The notes under the pieces were generated by a model, which saw only the letters and a list, made by a program, of their open reading frames with translations, ran no database searches and had not been told where the DNA came from. Positions 33,316-45,134 of a stretch of DNA of 64,000 bases are shown here, piece after piece. The stretch is from Gonatopus flavifemur (taxonomy: Eukaryota > Arthropoda > Insecta > Hymenoptera > Dryinidae). The position numbers and the translations under genes were made by a program. The DNA is taken from the NCBI GenBank assembly GCA_018340375.1, contig JAFFJZ010000013.1, positions 1,116,001-1,180,000 on the forward strand, read 5' to 3'. The number at the start of each line of letters is the position of its first letter. Positions within the stretch are counted from its first letter, which is position 1.

Positions 33316-36212
33316 AATTGAGGGTCCCCATGCAATAACCACGTAGGCGCTCCAGAAGCGGCATAAGTGTTGTCCAAGCCGTGACGTCAAGGGTCGAAAA
33401 AAAAATTCGGAATTTCTAACATCTAGAAATACTGGGCAAAGGGCTTGAAAAATGAACATGAGTCTCCGTTTACGATTTTTCTCTAGGATCAGTAGTTTTC
33501 GAGAAAAAAAATAAAAACTATCTATTCTTTCGCACCACAAATCAATGTTTTCCAATATTAAACTCGTTCAAACTCGGTCATTTTTCTATGTATCTTGATG
33601 AATCTTGCGGATTCTAATTCGTAAGACTTCCCCGAAGACAACAGCGTATAAAAAATTCCTAAAAGTTGATAATAAATTACCAATTTTGTAATCCGAAGTG
33701 AAAACCCTGTTTTCCATGCTTTGCATTGAAAAAGTGTCAGGGGAAGTATGAGCTACAAAAAACTTCCAGCGACAAAGTTGTTCACTAGTATATGGACGAA
33801 CTTTGTGGAAAGTTTCAGATCGATTGGACTCTTAGTTCGCGAAATACAGCGGTTTATTAACGCGCGACCGAAATTTTTCACCATTTTGCGTCATTCGCCA
33901 ACTAAATATCAAGGTCCGTAGGAAAGATTGTGTTCGCTCAATATTTGAACCTGGGTTTATGTTTTTGGGGTCAGAAAATTCGAATATCGAACAATTTTCG
34001 CAAAATTCTGTATTCATTTCTCTTGAATGAACAATTCAATTGTTTATAACGTTATTATGGAAATACTATTGACCAAAGAGAAACATTTTCTTGACAACAA
34101 AAGTTTCTTATCCTGCGATAATTAGATTTTGTACACAAAAATTTTTATCAAAACAATTGTCTTTTCGTGAGTATCATAAGTATATGTGAATAAATTCAGA
34201 TGGCCCGTATTACATAAAGTATCAAATTTGTGAAACAACACATTATACAACAAACAAACAACACATGTATTGTTTTTTAAACAATACATTTCATAATACA
34301 TTTCCCTAATACCTTTAAAATTAACTTTGTCATGTTGTGCCTTTCACAAATTGATTGATTTAAATTATCTTATGAAATATCTCTCTCCAAAGGGAAAAGA
34401 ATTTTTTGATGCATTAATAGCTAAAGTTGGGGAAAAGGTGTACAAATAATCGATTTGTGAAAGGCACAACATTACAAAGTTAATTTCAAAGGTATTAGGA
34501 AAATGTATTATAAAATGTATTGTTCAAAAAACAATACATATGTTGTTTGTTTGTTGTATAATGTGTTGTTTAAAAAATGTGATACTTTATGTAATACAGG
34601 CCATGTGGATTTATTCAAATATACTTATAATACTCATGAAAAGACAAGTGTTTTGATAAAAATTTTTGTGTACAAAATCTAATTATCGCAGGATAAGAAA
34701 CTTTTGTTGTCAAGAAAATGTTTCTCTTTGGTCAATAGTAGGGGTGTGCGGGTAGCACTTTTCATCGGGTCGAGTCGGGTTCGGGTATTTGTATTTCTTT
34801 TCGGGTTGGGTCGGGTCGGGTACCCGATGAAATCGGGTTTCCCAAGTCGGGTACCCGAATATAACAAAATCGCTTGAATTTAATACTTTTTCTATTCGAA
34901 GTTGCCATTGCCGTTGATATTTTAAGGACAAATTGTCTTGAGCGATTGTAGGAATAAGGGGATTTCATATGAATTCAATTCTTATATGAAGAATGCCATA
35001 TTCACTACAAGTCTATTAGGGTTGTTACTCCATGTAATTGATTAGGCAGCGCATTAAGCAATCTCCAAATTGCTTCATGGAAAGTTTATATTTATTTTTT
35101 AATTCAATTCAAAAATATAATCACATTTATATCTCATGAATAATATATTATCTATTTTCGTATCTAGTAACCACAATATAGAATCTTGAACATCAATGAA
35201 AATAGATATTCTTCTTATAAATATCATTCTTTTTTCATATTTTTAAATTTGAATGGAGGAAGCACAACTCTTCCACATGTTTTGTCAGCAATCTTGATCG
35301 AGTTGCTGTCACAATATTTCCTGCTGAGGAAAACGTTTGCTATATTTGAATTACCCGAATGTAATCGGGTACCCGACAAACTCGGGTGATTGAAAAACCC
35401 GACCCGACCCGACCCGATAAAAACCCGATGACTCGGGTACCCGCACACCCCTAGTCAATAGTATTTCCATAATAACGTTATAAACAATTGAATTGTTCAT
35501 TCAAGAGAAATGAATACAGAATTTTGCGAAAATTGTTCGATATTCGAATTTTCTGACCCCAAAAACATAAACCCAGGTTCAAATATTGAGCGAACACAAT
35601 CTTTCCTACGGACCTTGATATTTAGTTGGCGAATGACGCAAAATGGTGAAAAATTTCGGTCGCGCGTTAATAAACCGCTGTATTTCGCGAACTAAGAGTC
35701 CAATCGATCTGAAACTTTCCACAAAGTTTGTCCATATACTAGTGAACAACTTTGTCGCTGGAAGTTTTTTGTAGCTCATACTTCCCCTGACACTTTTTCA
35801 ATGCAAAGCATGGAAAACAGGGTTTTCACTTCGGATTACAAAATTGGTAATTTATTATCAACTTTTAGGAATTTTTTATACGCTGTTGTCTTCGGGGAAG
35901 TCTTACGAATCAGAATCCGCAAGATTCATCAAGATACATAGAAAAATGACCGAGTTCGAACGAGTTTAATATTGGAAAACATTGATTTGTGGTGCGAAAG
36001 AATAGATAGTTTTTATTTTTTTTCTCGGAAACTACTGATCCTAGAAAAAAATCGTAAACGGAGATTCATATTCATTTTTCAAGCCCTTTTGCCCAGTATT
36101 TCTAGATTTTAGAAATTCCGAATTTTTTTTTCGACCCTTGACGTCACGGCTTGGACAACACTTATGCCGCTTCTCGAGCGCCTACGTGGTTATTGCATGG
36201 GGACCCTCAATT
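33316..36212. mobile_element. Foldback element with ~1.1 kb arms
   Basis: It begins AATTGAGGGTCCCCATGC and ends with the complement, GCATGGGGACCCTCAATT. The two arms are near-identical over their whole length and meet near 34405; only about 25-40 bp lie between them. The right arm is interrupted by a 715-bp hAT-type MITE (34739-35453). There is no transposase; the same 61-codon ORF appears in both arms merely because they are copies. Phrases such as AGTATGAGCTACAAAAAACT and GTCCGTAGGAAAGATTGT recur in the element at 39550-40988. Confidence 0.85.
34739..35453. mobile_element. hAT-type MITE with TAGGGGTGTGCGGG ends
   Basis: The ends are TAGGGGTGTGCGGGTA and TACCCGCACACCCCTA. Perfect 8-bp duplications, GTCAATAG, lie at 34731-34738 and 35454-35461. 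The uninterrupted site is visible in the opposite arm of the host foldback. Next to both ends are runs of CGGGT/ACCCG units, so the subterminal parts are GC-rich while the interior is AT-rich and non-coding. Confidence 0.8.
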
Positions 36213-37055
36213 TGTTTCAACTAAGACAAATTTTAATTAATTGGAATTTAATAAGATTACTTAGATTTTCATTCATAACACACTCGCACACTCATACTAC
36301 ATATTATAAAAGCATTATTCCCAGAATATACTTTTATGCATTTCAGCATGAATTCTGAGTTGAAATTCACTTCGAAGGATCTCCTTTCCCTAGTCATTGT
36401 CCAGAGTTTTATCCTAATTGGAGTGGGACTTTAGAGGGAGCATCAAACTAGACGATTTAGTGTTTTCCTTGATCACTTTCATCGTGAGTTGTGAAGAAAC
36501 TGAAGGAAACGACAGTTTTGACGTGACAAACATCACAGGGTTACCCCAATCAACTTCCAGTCCGGGAAGACGTCAAGATGACGTAATTCTTGTTCACAAG
36601 TGGAATAATGTGTATAAAGTGATATACACCCTCTCTCAGTGATATCCACATTCACAAATCAATGAGAGACCAAAAAGGAATCAAGTCACGATTCCGTCAT
36701 TTCAATGACGTTTTGAAATAGTGAAGAAGAATCAATCGTCACAGTAATGACACCAAGCGTCATTGTGATCACGGTGTGTTCCTTTGGGAGGTTCGTGCTC
36801 ACATGGGTATCAGTTCCAGTATTTTCATGTTGAATCACAGATTCCTTGCATTCCAGAATTCGAACTGTAATTAATTTAGAACTCATGGGTGGGGATCAAA
36901 TTAACCATCAATTACCCCGCACAATAAATGTAAAGGCGTTGAGAAAGCATGGAGAGGTCTTGAGAAATCACAAGTGTTCCTCCAATCAGCACTCAAATGT
37001 GAACGCGGATCGAAAAAAGTCGGTTTTTAATATTCTTTCTTTCGTGTAATTTCAG
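36213..37055 (+). promoter_or_regulatory. Upstream of ADHFE1 exon; CRE-like half-site cluster
   Basis: No coding exon is recognised. Between 36518 and 36762 I count seven TGACG/CGTCA half-sites, including GACGTCAAGATGACGTAA. Such half-sites bind CREB/ATF-type factors in animals. The stretch ends in a polypyrimidine tract and TTTCAG acceptor (37050-37055). Regulatory function is only inferred; the cluster could be chance or intronic. Confidence 0.3.
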
Positions 37056-37319
37056 ATGGCCTGTTCGACCGTGAGGTATGGGGTCGGTGTTACCAAAGAG
37101 CTCGGGATGGATATGCAGAATTTGAAATCCAAGAAGACATGTCTTATGACCGATCCAAATCTCGTCGAATTATCACCCGTTAAAGCAGCTATGGATTCTC
37201 TGAGTAAACATGGTGTGGAATTTGACATTTATGACAGGGTACGAGTTGAACCAACGGAAGAAAGTCTTCAAGATTCGATAGAATTCTGCAAAAAGGGAAA
37301 TTTCGATGCTTTTATAGCG
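37056..37319 (+). CDS. ADHFE1: ADHFE1 (hydroxyacid-oxoacid transhydrogenase), one exon
   Basis: One 88-codon exon of the iron-type alcohol dehydrogenase that, in mitochondria, oxidises 4-hydroxybutyrate to succinic semialdehyde while reducing 2-oxoglutarate to D-2-hydroxyglutarate. It starts ACSTVRYGVGVTKELGMDMQ and contains KTCLMTDPNL and VRVEPTEESLQDSIEF, typical of the N-terminal Rossmann-like part of the family. It is bounded by a TTTCAG acceptor and a GTAAGG donor after GCG, both in phase 0. The break falls just before the GGGS nucleotide-binding motif expected in the next exon. Neither that exon, the metal-binding exons nor the targeting-peptide exon was found; long repeat-filled introns could separate them. 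No stop lies within the exon. An isolated duplicate exon is the alternative. Confidence 0.85.
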
Positions 37320-37624
37320 GTAAGGACGTAATGTATATCTATCATAGACAGATGTGAATAATAATTCACACTCAAGAAAATACAACAAGATGAAATTTGG
37401 ACTACGATGCGAAAAGAATGATAAAGTAGAATCCCAATGCACATACATATTTTATGGTTATTTTCAATGCACATGAGATGCTCTGGTAATGCTTTGCTTT
37501 CTATTTCTTCGTTCCTAATCAATCAATTATGATTAAATACCATGGTATATTGCAAGTTCCAATAATGGCTCTATGGTGTTTCATATGGGTTCCAGTGAAA
37601 TTTAGATAATATAGGCGTAGGGGA

Positions 37625-37930
37625 AATATGTTTCCGAAGCATTGTTCAATATTGCGGATCGCAAAGAAAATTGTTCACATCCATCAATCGATTAAGGTGC
37701 CCGTGAGGAACCATGTTGGAACCATCACTGCAACTCGGTATGAGTTTCATTGCAATCGGATAATAGGGAACGGAGATATGAGTGGTCGCAAAATCACAAT
37801 TTCCAATAACATTTTTCCTCTTCCGCTCATATTCTTTTGAAAGAATCAGGCGGGAACTTACATGAGACCGCTTTTGAGACTGTATATAACTGGAGTTGAA
37901 AGTTTCATAACGATCAGATAATCCAAACGG
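37625..37930 (+). repeat. Dispersed ~160 bp repeat family, two units
   Basis: Contains GTATGAGTTTCATTGCAATC, GGATAATAGGGAACGGAGAT and a second, shorter unit to 37930, matching the arrays at 905-1990 and 30050-30790. It lies shortly after the ADHFE1 exon. Confidence 0.6.
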
Positions 37931-38970
37931 AAAATTGTAGCTGGATCTAAGGGGGTGCAGGAGAGGGTGCGTGCCTCTGTTGCCGAGGGGAAGGGGCACT
38001 CTCGCCACAGTTTGCAAACTCAGATATTCTCATCCTTATGAACTGAAACCTTATCCATTGCAGAAATAATCCTCCGATTACTATTGTTATGTTCCGCAAC
38101 ATTTTTTCGAAATCCGAAAAATTTATGGGAAATTGAGTGGACACGCATGCACGTCAGCGGGCGGTTCACTCGAATTTCTATTGCTTTTTTTCTCTTGTCC
38201 CCTTACTTACTTTTTCTTCTAAATGGATCTCCCCTGCGCCTAAGAGGAAACCTGAAACTCATCCATATTATTTATTCGAAGAATCTAAAAATCATTCATT
38301 TGTATTTGCAACCGTGAAAATGACTTCTCCCACAATAGATAAGATGAATTTCAGTCAGCAACTTCGTTTCTCTCCGCGTACTATTCTAAGAAATACTTCT
38401 TGGACAGTAGCCCTATTCTTTTCCCATCTGAATACCTTGTTACATATGTCCTCTCACGATAAGTACGTGAAAGAATGCATATTGCGGCCATTGCATGGGC
38501 CTGTCAAAATTCCCGACCAAGCACTCTCTCATTAGAGAATCTCGTCAACTCCGACACGCCGTTAGAAAACTACAGCGACAACGAAGTTGACGAGTTGAAA
38601 AAACTTCACTCCCGGTCGCTATTTCAAGTCGTTTGTTACGCTTGGTAATCGTGAGTCCCGTGTGCGTTGAGTCTGGATTCCTAGTGAAGAAGAACTTTGC
38701 CGTCTTTGTTTTCCTACGAACTTGCTTGTGCTTTTTTTTATCAACGCGTTTATATTGAAATTTTCTCTATGAAATCTTCGATTTTACTCGTAAAATCGCG
38801 AAACTGCGTGGGTGAATCGAGCTCGGTATTGTGAAGTCAAGATTCATTGAAACTTGAACTTAAAAACCGTGCTTTGTGTTAGTGCTTTATAACTCCAGGA
38901 TTTTTATCATTGAACGAATTTGTATTCCTACCATTTCATCCAACTTCCAATCCATGAACGAGAGAGGGGA

Positions 38971-39005
<35 letters not shown>

Positions 39006-39549
39006 GGGAGAGAGAGAGAAAAGAGACGCAGAGCTATAATATAAAAGGGAAAGTAAGTTATTTAAAAAATTTTTCAGTCAATTTTCCCTTTTCAAAATTA
39101 ATTATCAGTTTTTTTTGTTTAGACATTTGAAACTCACAAATGAAACTGGACTTTTCATTCCAAACGGTCAATTACGTTCTGGAGGAAACCCTGTGAGAAT
39201 ATTAATCCAGGTTCCCATAAGTATCAGAGCTTACTAGAAGATTAAAATCTCCCTTTTTCAACAATAATTGCGAGTTTTGTTTGTAATTGGATGAGAGTTA
39301 ACTGAACAAATTGTGAAAGGAAAGGAATAAACGTAATTCTTCTCTCATGATTCGAGAATAACAACCTTACATTAAAAACTTCGTGAATTCCATTCACATT
39401 CACACAATAAAAGCAACTTTCGTTTCAAATTTTCGTTCTCTTAATTCATTGAGACTTCCATATTGACTATGACTCGATTTCACCCTTGTATGAGGGAAAA
39501 ACATAACTGAACGCCCCACATAGCCATCCTATTCGATGGAAAATCCTAT
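37931..39549. other. No gene seen; includes (GA)n microsatellite
   Basis: A purine tract of GAGA repeats runs from about 38961 to 39020. ORF 38137-38535 (132 codons) resembles no family known to me and is judged non-coding. The rest is unrecognised. Confidence 0.4.
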
Positions 39550-40988
39550 AATTGAGGTGCCGGGAAGAATAACTCGCTTAGCGCTCGGGACGCATCACAA
39601 ATTTGATCCAAACGGCCCCGTTGGAGGTCGAAAAACAAGTCGGAATTTTGGAAATCAAAAAATATTAGGTCATAGAGCTTGCAAAAACAAGGTCAGTGTC
39701 CCTTCACCATTTTTTCTAGGATGAATAGTTTTCGAGAGAAAAAATAAGAACTACACATTTTTTCATACCAAAAATCAATGTTTTCTAACATTGAACTCGT
39801 TGGATCTCATTCATTTTCCGGCGGATCGGAATAAAACTCCCAAATTCCGATTTGTGAGACTCCGCCGAAGACGACGAAAGAATGTGTGAAAATTAATAAT
39901 AATCGATTAATTTTTTATTCGAAGTAAAAATCACGTGTTTTATGCTTTGCATTAAAAAAGTGTCGGGGGAAGTATGAGCTACAAAAAACTTCCAGCGACC
40001 AAGTTGTCCGCTAAGGTATGGACAAACTTTTTGGAGAGTTCCAGATCGATTGAATTATTAGTTTGCAAAATACAGGGATTTATTCATCAGCGTGCAACGG
40101 AAATCTATCACGATTGTGCGTCTTTTACCGGGTGACTATCAGGGTCCGTAGGAAAGATTGTATTCACTCACTTTCTCATTCTCGGTCTCAAATCAATAGT
40201 TTTGGAAACATACCTCACGATTACATTAACTATTGATTTGAGACCGAGAATGTTTTTGATTTATTATTTTTATCTTGATATGTGTCAAAATAGGGAGTTT
40301 CACTTACAAGAATCTGAATATGTATATTTTTTATTACTTGTTTCCACCTACTTGTTTTTATTGCCCGATATGATCACTCTTCTACGTGATTTCAAGCACT
40401 GAACGAGTTATTCTTCCTGTATCTTCAATCAAATTTTTCAACACAAAAACATGGATAAAGGAAATGAAATCTCGTGAAAATAGTTGGACATTCGCATTCT
40501 CCGGCCCAAAAGAACATCCCAAGTTGAAAAAGTGAGTGAATACAATCTTTCCTACGGACCCTGATAGTCACCCAGTAAGAAACGCATAATCGTGAGTGGT
40601 TTCAACTTTGAATGAGAAATTAATCAATTTATTATTAATTTTTAGAAAATTTTCCCGAAATTGTCGTCTTCGGTGGAGTCTCATAAATCAGAATCTGTTA
40701 GTTTCATTCCGATTCGCCGAAAAATGAATGAGATCCAACGAGTTTAATGTTGAAAACATTAATTTTTGGTATGACAAAATGTGTAATTTTTATTCTTCTT
40801 CTCGAAAACTATTCATCCTAGAAAAAAATGGTGAAGGGACACTGACCTTGTTTTTGCAAGCTCTATCACCTAGTATTTTTTGATTTTCAAAATTCCGACT
40901 TGTTTTTCGACTTCTGACGGGGCCGTTTGGATCAAATTCGTGATGCGTTCCGAGTGCTGAGCGACTTATTCTCCCCGGCACCTCAATT
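39550..40988. mobile_element. Foldback element, relative of 33316-36212
   Basis: It begins AATTGAGGTGCCGGG and ends CCCGGCACCTCAATT. The arms of about 430-620 bp are imperfect complements. The left arm is longer, carrying GTATGAGCTACAAAAAACTT and TTGCATTAAAAAAGTGTCGG blocks that the right arm lacks. At the centre a perfect 25-bp inverted pair (40177-40201 and 40228-40252) forms a second hairpin. It has the same outer bases and internal phrases as the foldback at 33316. No coding capacity. Confidence 0.8.
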
Positions 40989-42539
40989 GTTGAATGGAAT
41001 TATGTTTTGGTTATTTTTCTAAAATAACCTGGTGTCAGAATTCCTGTTCTTTCTGAACACCACTATTTCTGTTCATTCATAACACTATATTTGTATGTAA
41101 ATGGTTATCATATTTTTTTCTCCGTGTAGTGTGTGGGAATGGTTTTATCAATACACTGTAGAAGAAAGTCTTAACCCTTTCAGGGGCAGTGGGACGTATA
41201 CGTCCCACCTATGTTATTTCAGTTATTTTTCATATTTCTAGTACATATTGCATTATTTACGGGAAAAAACTAATTTTTTACACTCATCGGTATCTAAATT
41301 ATTCAAACCTTATGCAACATTGCAATAATTTATTCATTTTAATATTGATTATAAATGATTAACATGAAAAAATTCGCTTTTTTTTAAGGAAAATCGGTTT
41401 CTCCGGAATGAGAACAGTTGAGCCACTGGGATATTTTTTTACATACTCTCCATACATAGTTCTTTGATATATATTTTTGTCAGAATTTTTCGTACATTAG
41501 TTTTCAAGGAAAAAATTTTTGAAATTCCGGAAAATGAAATTTGTTCAGCTCTTTCAGAGATACATTTCACTGTGATACTTATATCATTAACACAATCACT
41601 CATAAGAGTTTTTGGGGTTGCTGAATACAAATTCAAGGTCGGATTTTGAAAATTCAAAATGGCGGATTCAATATGGCGGTCAAAATTTTCAAAAATTGAC
41701 CGATCCGGGCCAAATTTTTATTCTAGGGGTTTTTGGGGTTGCAAATTAAGAATCTGAGGTCAGCTTTGCAGAATTAAAGATGGCGGATCCAATATGGCGG
41801 ACACAATTTTCAGAAAACTGACGGATTTTGACTAAATTCCAATTCTGAGGGTTTTCGGGGTCATTGATTACGAATCCGCAGTTAGATTTTGAATCATACG
41901 CACCAGATGAAAATTTTTCAGTGCTCTCGTTTCTGTTCGGCAAAACGTAGAACTAACGATGTGGATATGGAATGGGAGTAGTTTCATTTTTGTTAGTTTT
42001 TGTTGTGTGTTTTTTTTGTGGCTTTGTTTTCCTTTTACGTTAATTTGTATTCCTCATTTTGTAATTTCCAATTCTTTCAACCAATCCCTTCCAGGGGCAG
42101 TGGGGCATATACATTCTACCTATTTTGCTTCAGTTGTTCTCATATTTCTAGTACATTTTGCACGATTTAGGGGCGAATACGCATATTTCACAGTTATTGG
42201 TACCTAAGTTATTCAAGCCTCATGCAAAATTGCAATAATTCACCCAATTCAATATTAGTTATAAATAATTAACCTGAAAAAGTCCGCATTTTTCTGAAGA
42301 AAAATCGATTTCTTTTTCATGAAGTTAGTCGAGGCCCTGGAATTTTTTCGCATATTCTCCATACATAGTTCCTCGATACATGCTTTTATCAGAACTTTGA
42401 ATCAATCAGTTTAGAAAAGAAATTGGAAATCTCGGAAAATGAAGTTTGTTTAGAATTATTCATCATTTTTTTATTACTCTCATTATTGATATTTCTTCGC
42501 ATGTATATATGTATACAGGCACGTATCCAGGATTTTCAT

Positions 42540-42780
42540 TCAGGAGGTGCCAAGTGGAAAAATTTTCAAAATTATATAAAAATTATATCCGATTCTATCC
42601 TCAGTAGAACTGATATAGGGCTCACATCAGGGCCACATGAGGCTACATCGGGTTCTGATATGGCCTCATGTGGCCCTCATGTGGCCCTGATGTGAGCCCT
42701 ATATAATTTCTACTAGGCCTATATTCAGTTTATTCATGAGTTATATATAATTTTGAAAATTTTCACCTAGTTCTTGAAAT
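42540..42780. repeat. Hairpin enclosing a second hairpin
   Basis: An outer pair (AAAATTTTCAAAATTATATA near 42560 and its complement near 42745) brackets the MITE at 42599-42718. The outer left edge follows CAGGCACGTATCCAGGATT at 42519. This is a MITE inserted in a MITE, both within the TTAA element. Confidence 0.5.
42599..42718. mobile_element. Palindromic MITE with AGTAGAA ends
   Basis: The left arm, with ATATAGGGCTCACATCAGGG and CCACATGAGGC, is mirrored by the right arm ending TTTCTACTAGG. The interior is rich in GGCCACATGAGG-type phrases. The outer bases resemble those of 48-213. Confidence 0.65.
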
Positions 42781-43725
42781 TAATGCCCCAAAAACATATT
42801 AAGTTAATCCGTAAACATCCATGCATCCATTTTCTGTGAATTACGTGAAAAAACACAAGGTTAACTCAACATAGTGAGCTAGCGGATCTACCATCTTGAA
42901 TTTCGCAAATCCAACTTCAGATTTGTGATCGGTGGTTTCAAAGATCCCTATAATCAAAATTCCATCGTGATCTACTATTTTCTCCCATATAGCACGAATC
43001 GCCTGGGGACGTCCTCAGGAGATCTTGGGGATATTGCACAGTCTCTAGGATATCCGGAGGACGTCACCACAAGGTTTGTGCTGGGTGAGCTGAAGAATAA
43101 ATGTGCCATAATGATGCTGGCATCTTGAAGTTCGGGAATCTGACCTTAGATTCGTAATGCGCGACCCCGAAAATCCTTAGGGAACAAATTTGGTCAAAAT
43201 CTGTCGAATTTTGAAGATTTAGTCCGCGTTATTTGGATTCGCCATCCTGAATTTCGCAAATCCGACCTCAGATTTCTGATCCTCGACCCCGAAAACCCTT
43301 AGAGAACAAATTTGGACAAAATTTGTCGAATTTTGGGAAATGTCATCCGCCATATTAGATCTGCCATCTTGAATTTCGCAAATATGACCTCAGATTTGTA
43401 ATCCGCGACCACGAAAACCCTTGGGATGAAAATTTGGTCAAAATCTGCCGAATTTTCGAAAATGTCATCCGTCATATTGGATTCGCCATCTTGAATTTTG
43501 CAAATCTGACCTCAGATTCGTAATCCGCGACCACAAAAACTCTTCGAACCAAAATTTGATCCAAATCTGTTAAATTTTTGAAAATGTCGTCCGCCATATT
43601 GGATCCGCCATCTTGAAGTTTGCAAATCTAACGTCAGATTCGTAATCAGCAACCCCAAAAACTTTCACAGTCAATTTTATCAGAGCTGTAAGTATCATAG
43701 AAAAATGTGCCCCTGAAAGGGTTAA

Positions 43726-45134
43726 ATCCAGCTCATTTCATGGCTGAATATATGATGCAAACAAATTGAGCGGAAAAAACAATCGCCGACACAATGGGAA
43801 GAGCATTGTCTGGAATGAAGATGCAAACAGATAAAGACTTCCTTTCCACAGTATAGCCAGATAGCTGTGATACAATGAATTTGGATGTTCATAGTGGATT
43901 TGTAAATTCCCATCTTTTCACTCGTTATATTGGTTTTGAAATCATGAATTCTATTGGTTCGATATGAAATTTGGATCAAGTAACTTGAAAATTCCGTGTA
44001 CAACGTGTTAGATCTCACTTTGTGGACAGGTCGATCAACTCTCTTGTTCAGAATCATAATTATGATTGTTTAGAACGGCATACTGGAGCCACCATCTTGA
44101 GATTCCAAAAATCGGAAACCTATCGCAAGGAGTACATGGATTACTGAATAAAAGCATATGAGGATCATATTTTTCTTGATGATTGTTGTTCGTGTTCCAT
44201 AATAATGAAGGTGAATTGGTAAGAACTCCATGTCCATCCGATGGAAAGAAGTAGGTGGTATGTGACACGTGCTCTCATTAAGATACAGTTAGGTGCTTCC
44301 GCAAAGATTTCTCTTCATTCCCATACAGAAATTCGTCATCGGTGCTGGCATGGCGCAATGTAGATAAAGTATGGCCGAAGCTTGACAATCAAGCATGGCG
44401 CAACACTGGAAGGATAACATCATTTTATGATTTATCAATGTGTTTTTCCAATGGAGCCCCACCATTGGTGCAGGAATGGCAATGGAATAGACATCATTGG
44501 CAAACAATAGAAAAATTTGTTTATCAATGTTACGCCAATGATGAAACTGTGAAAAATCATTAATCCAAGAATAAATGAAAAGTATGCGCATTCAACAATT
44601 TCCAATACGCGCTATTTGAGATCTTACTGTGTTTTCTCCATTTATCTGTGAACACCTCAGTGTTTTTCGTCCCTAAAGTTTGCCATGAAGAATACACACA
44701 ATATGGATCAGCAGTAGGAAGGCTCTGGTGTAACATGTGGCAATGAACGGTTGACTGTTCTTCCAGAGCATTATTTGAGTCTTATATATTCCTTGCATAC
44801 GTTTTTCACTACTCGCGAGGAATACCCGATCGGTAATCCAGCTAGAAAATCCAACCATCGAAATTTGAAATCAAAAAGCATGCTAATATTCGAGCAATGC
44901 TATTACCAATGATCGGCGCTACATTGGAAACCAATTTTCATTCAGCTTGGACCAGAGTTTGTGGCAATATTCAACCACGTTTCAAATCATCTTTACTTTC
45001 AATAGAATCTACCGTTCAGTTAATGATGGACCAAAGATGAGCCCAGCAAGCGCAGAGCCTGGCCGAATTGTGAATCAATGATAGGCTGACAACCGAATTT
45101 CGCTGAACACCGATATCGGTGCAACATTATATTT
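43726..45134. other. No gene seen
   Basis: Short CCAATGAT, CATTGG and GGCGCAAC phrases recur at 44330-44560 and 44890-45110, similar to 18060-18540. No protein is recognised in the ORFs here. Confidence 0.35.

Larger units (their letters stand above)
41175..43721. mobile_element. piggyBac-type non-autonomous element (TTAA ends)
   Basis: The ends CCCTTTCAGGGGCA and its complement TGCCCCTGAAAGGG are each flanked by TTAA (41171-41174 and 43722-43725), the signature of piggyBac elements. Inside, ~120 bp repeats lie in one orientation at about 41600-41910 and in the other at about 42880-43680, with CGCCATATTGGATCCGCC and CGTAATCCGCGACC phrases. A second diverged copy of the left end occurs at 42087. 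Nested hairpins fill 42540-42780. No transposase is present. Confidence 0.75.

Noticed and set aside
34760..35440. Telomere-like repeat array
   Set aside because: The CGGGT/ACCCG runs are confined to the subterminal parts of a hAT-type MITE with exact 8-bp duplications.
33832..35695. Identical 61-codon ORFs at 33832-34017 and 35510-35695
   Set aside because: They are mirror copies in the arms of the 33316-36212 palindrome, not a conserved gene pair.
38137..38535. 132-codon ORF as a gene
   Set aside because: No recognisable motif, no similarity known to me and no splice or start context; chance length in AT-rich DNA is plausible.
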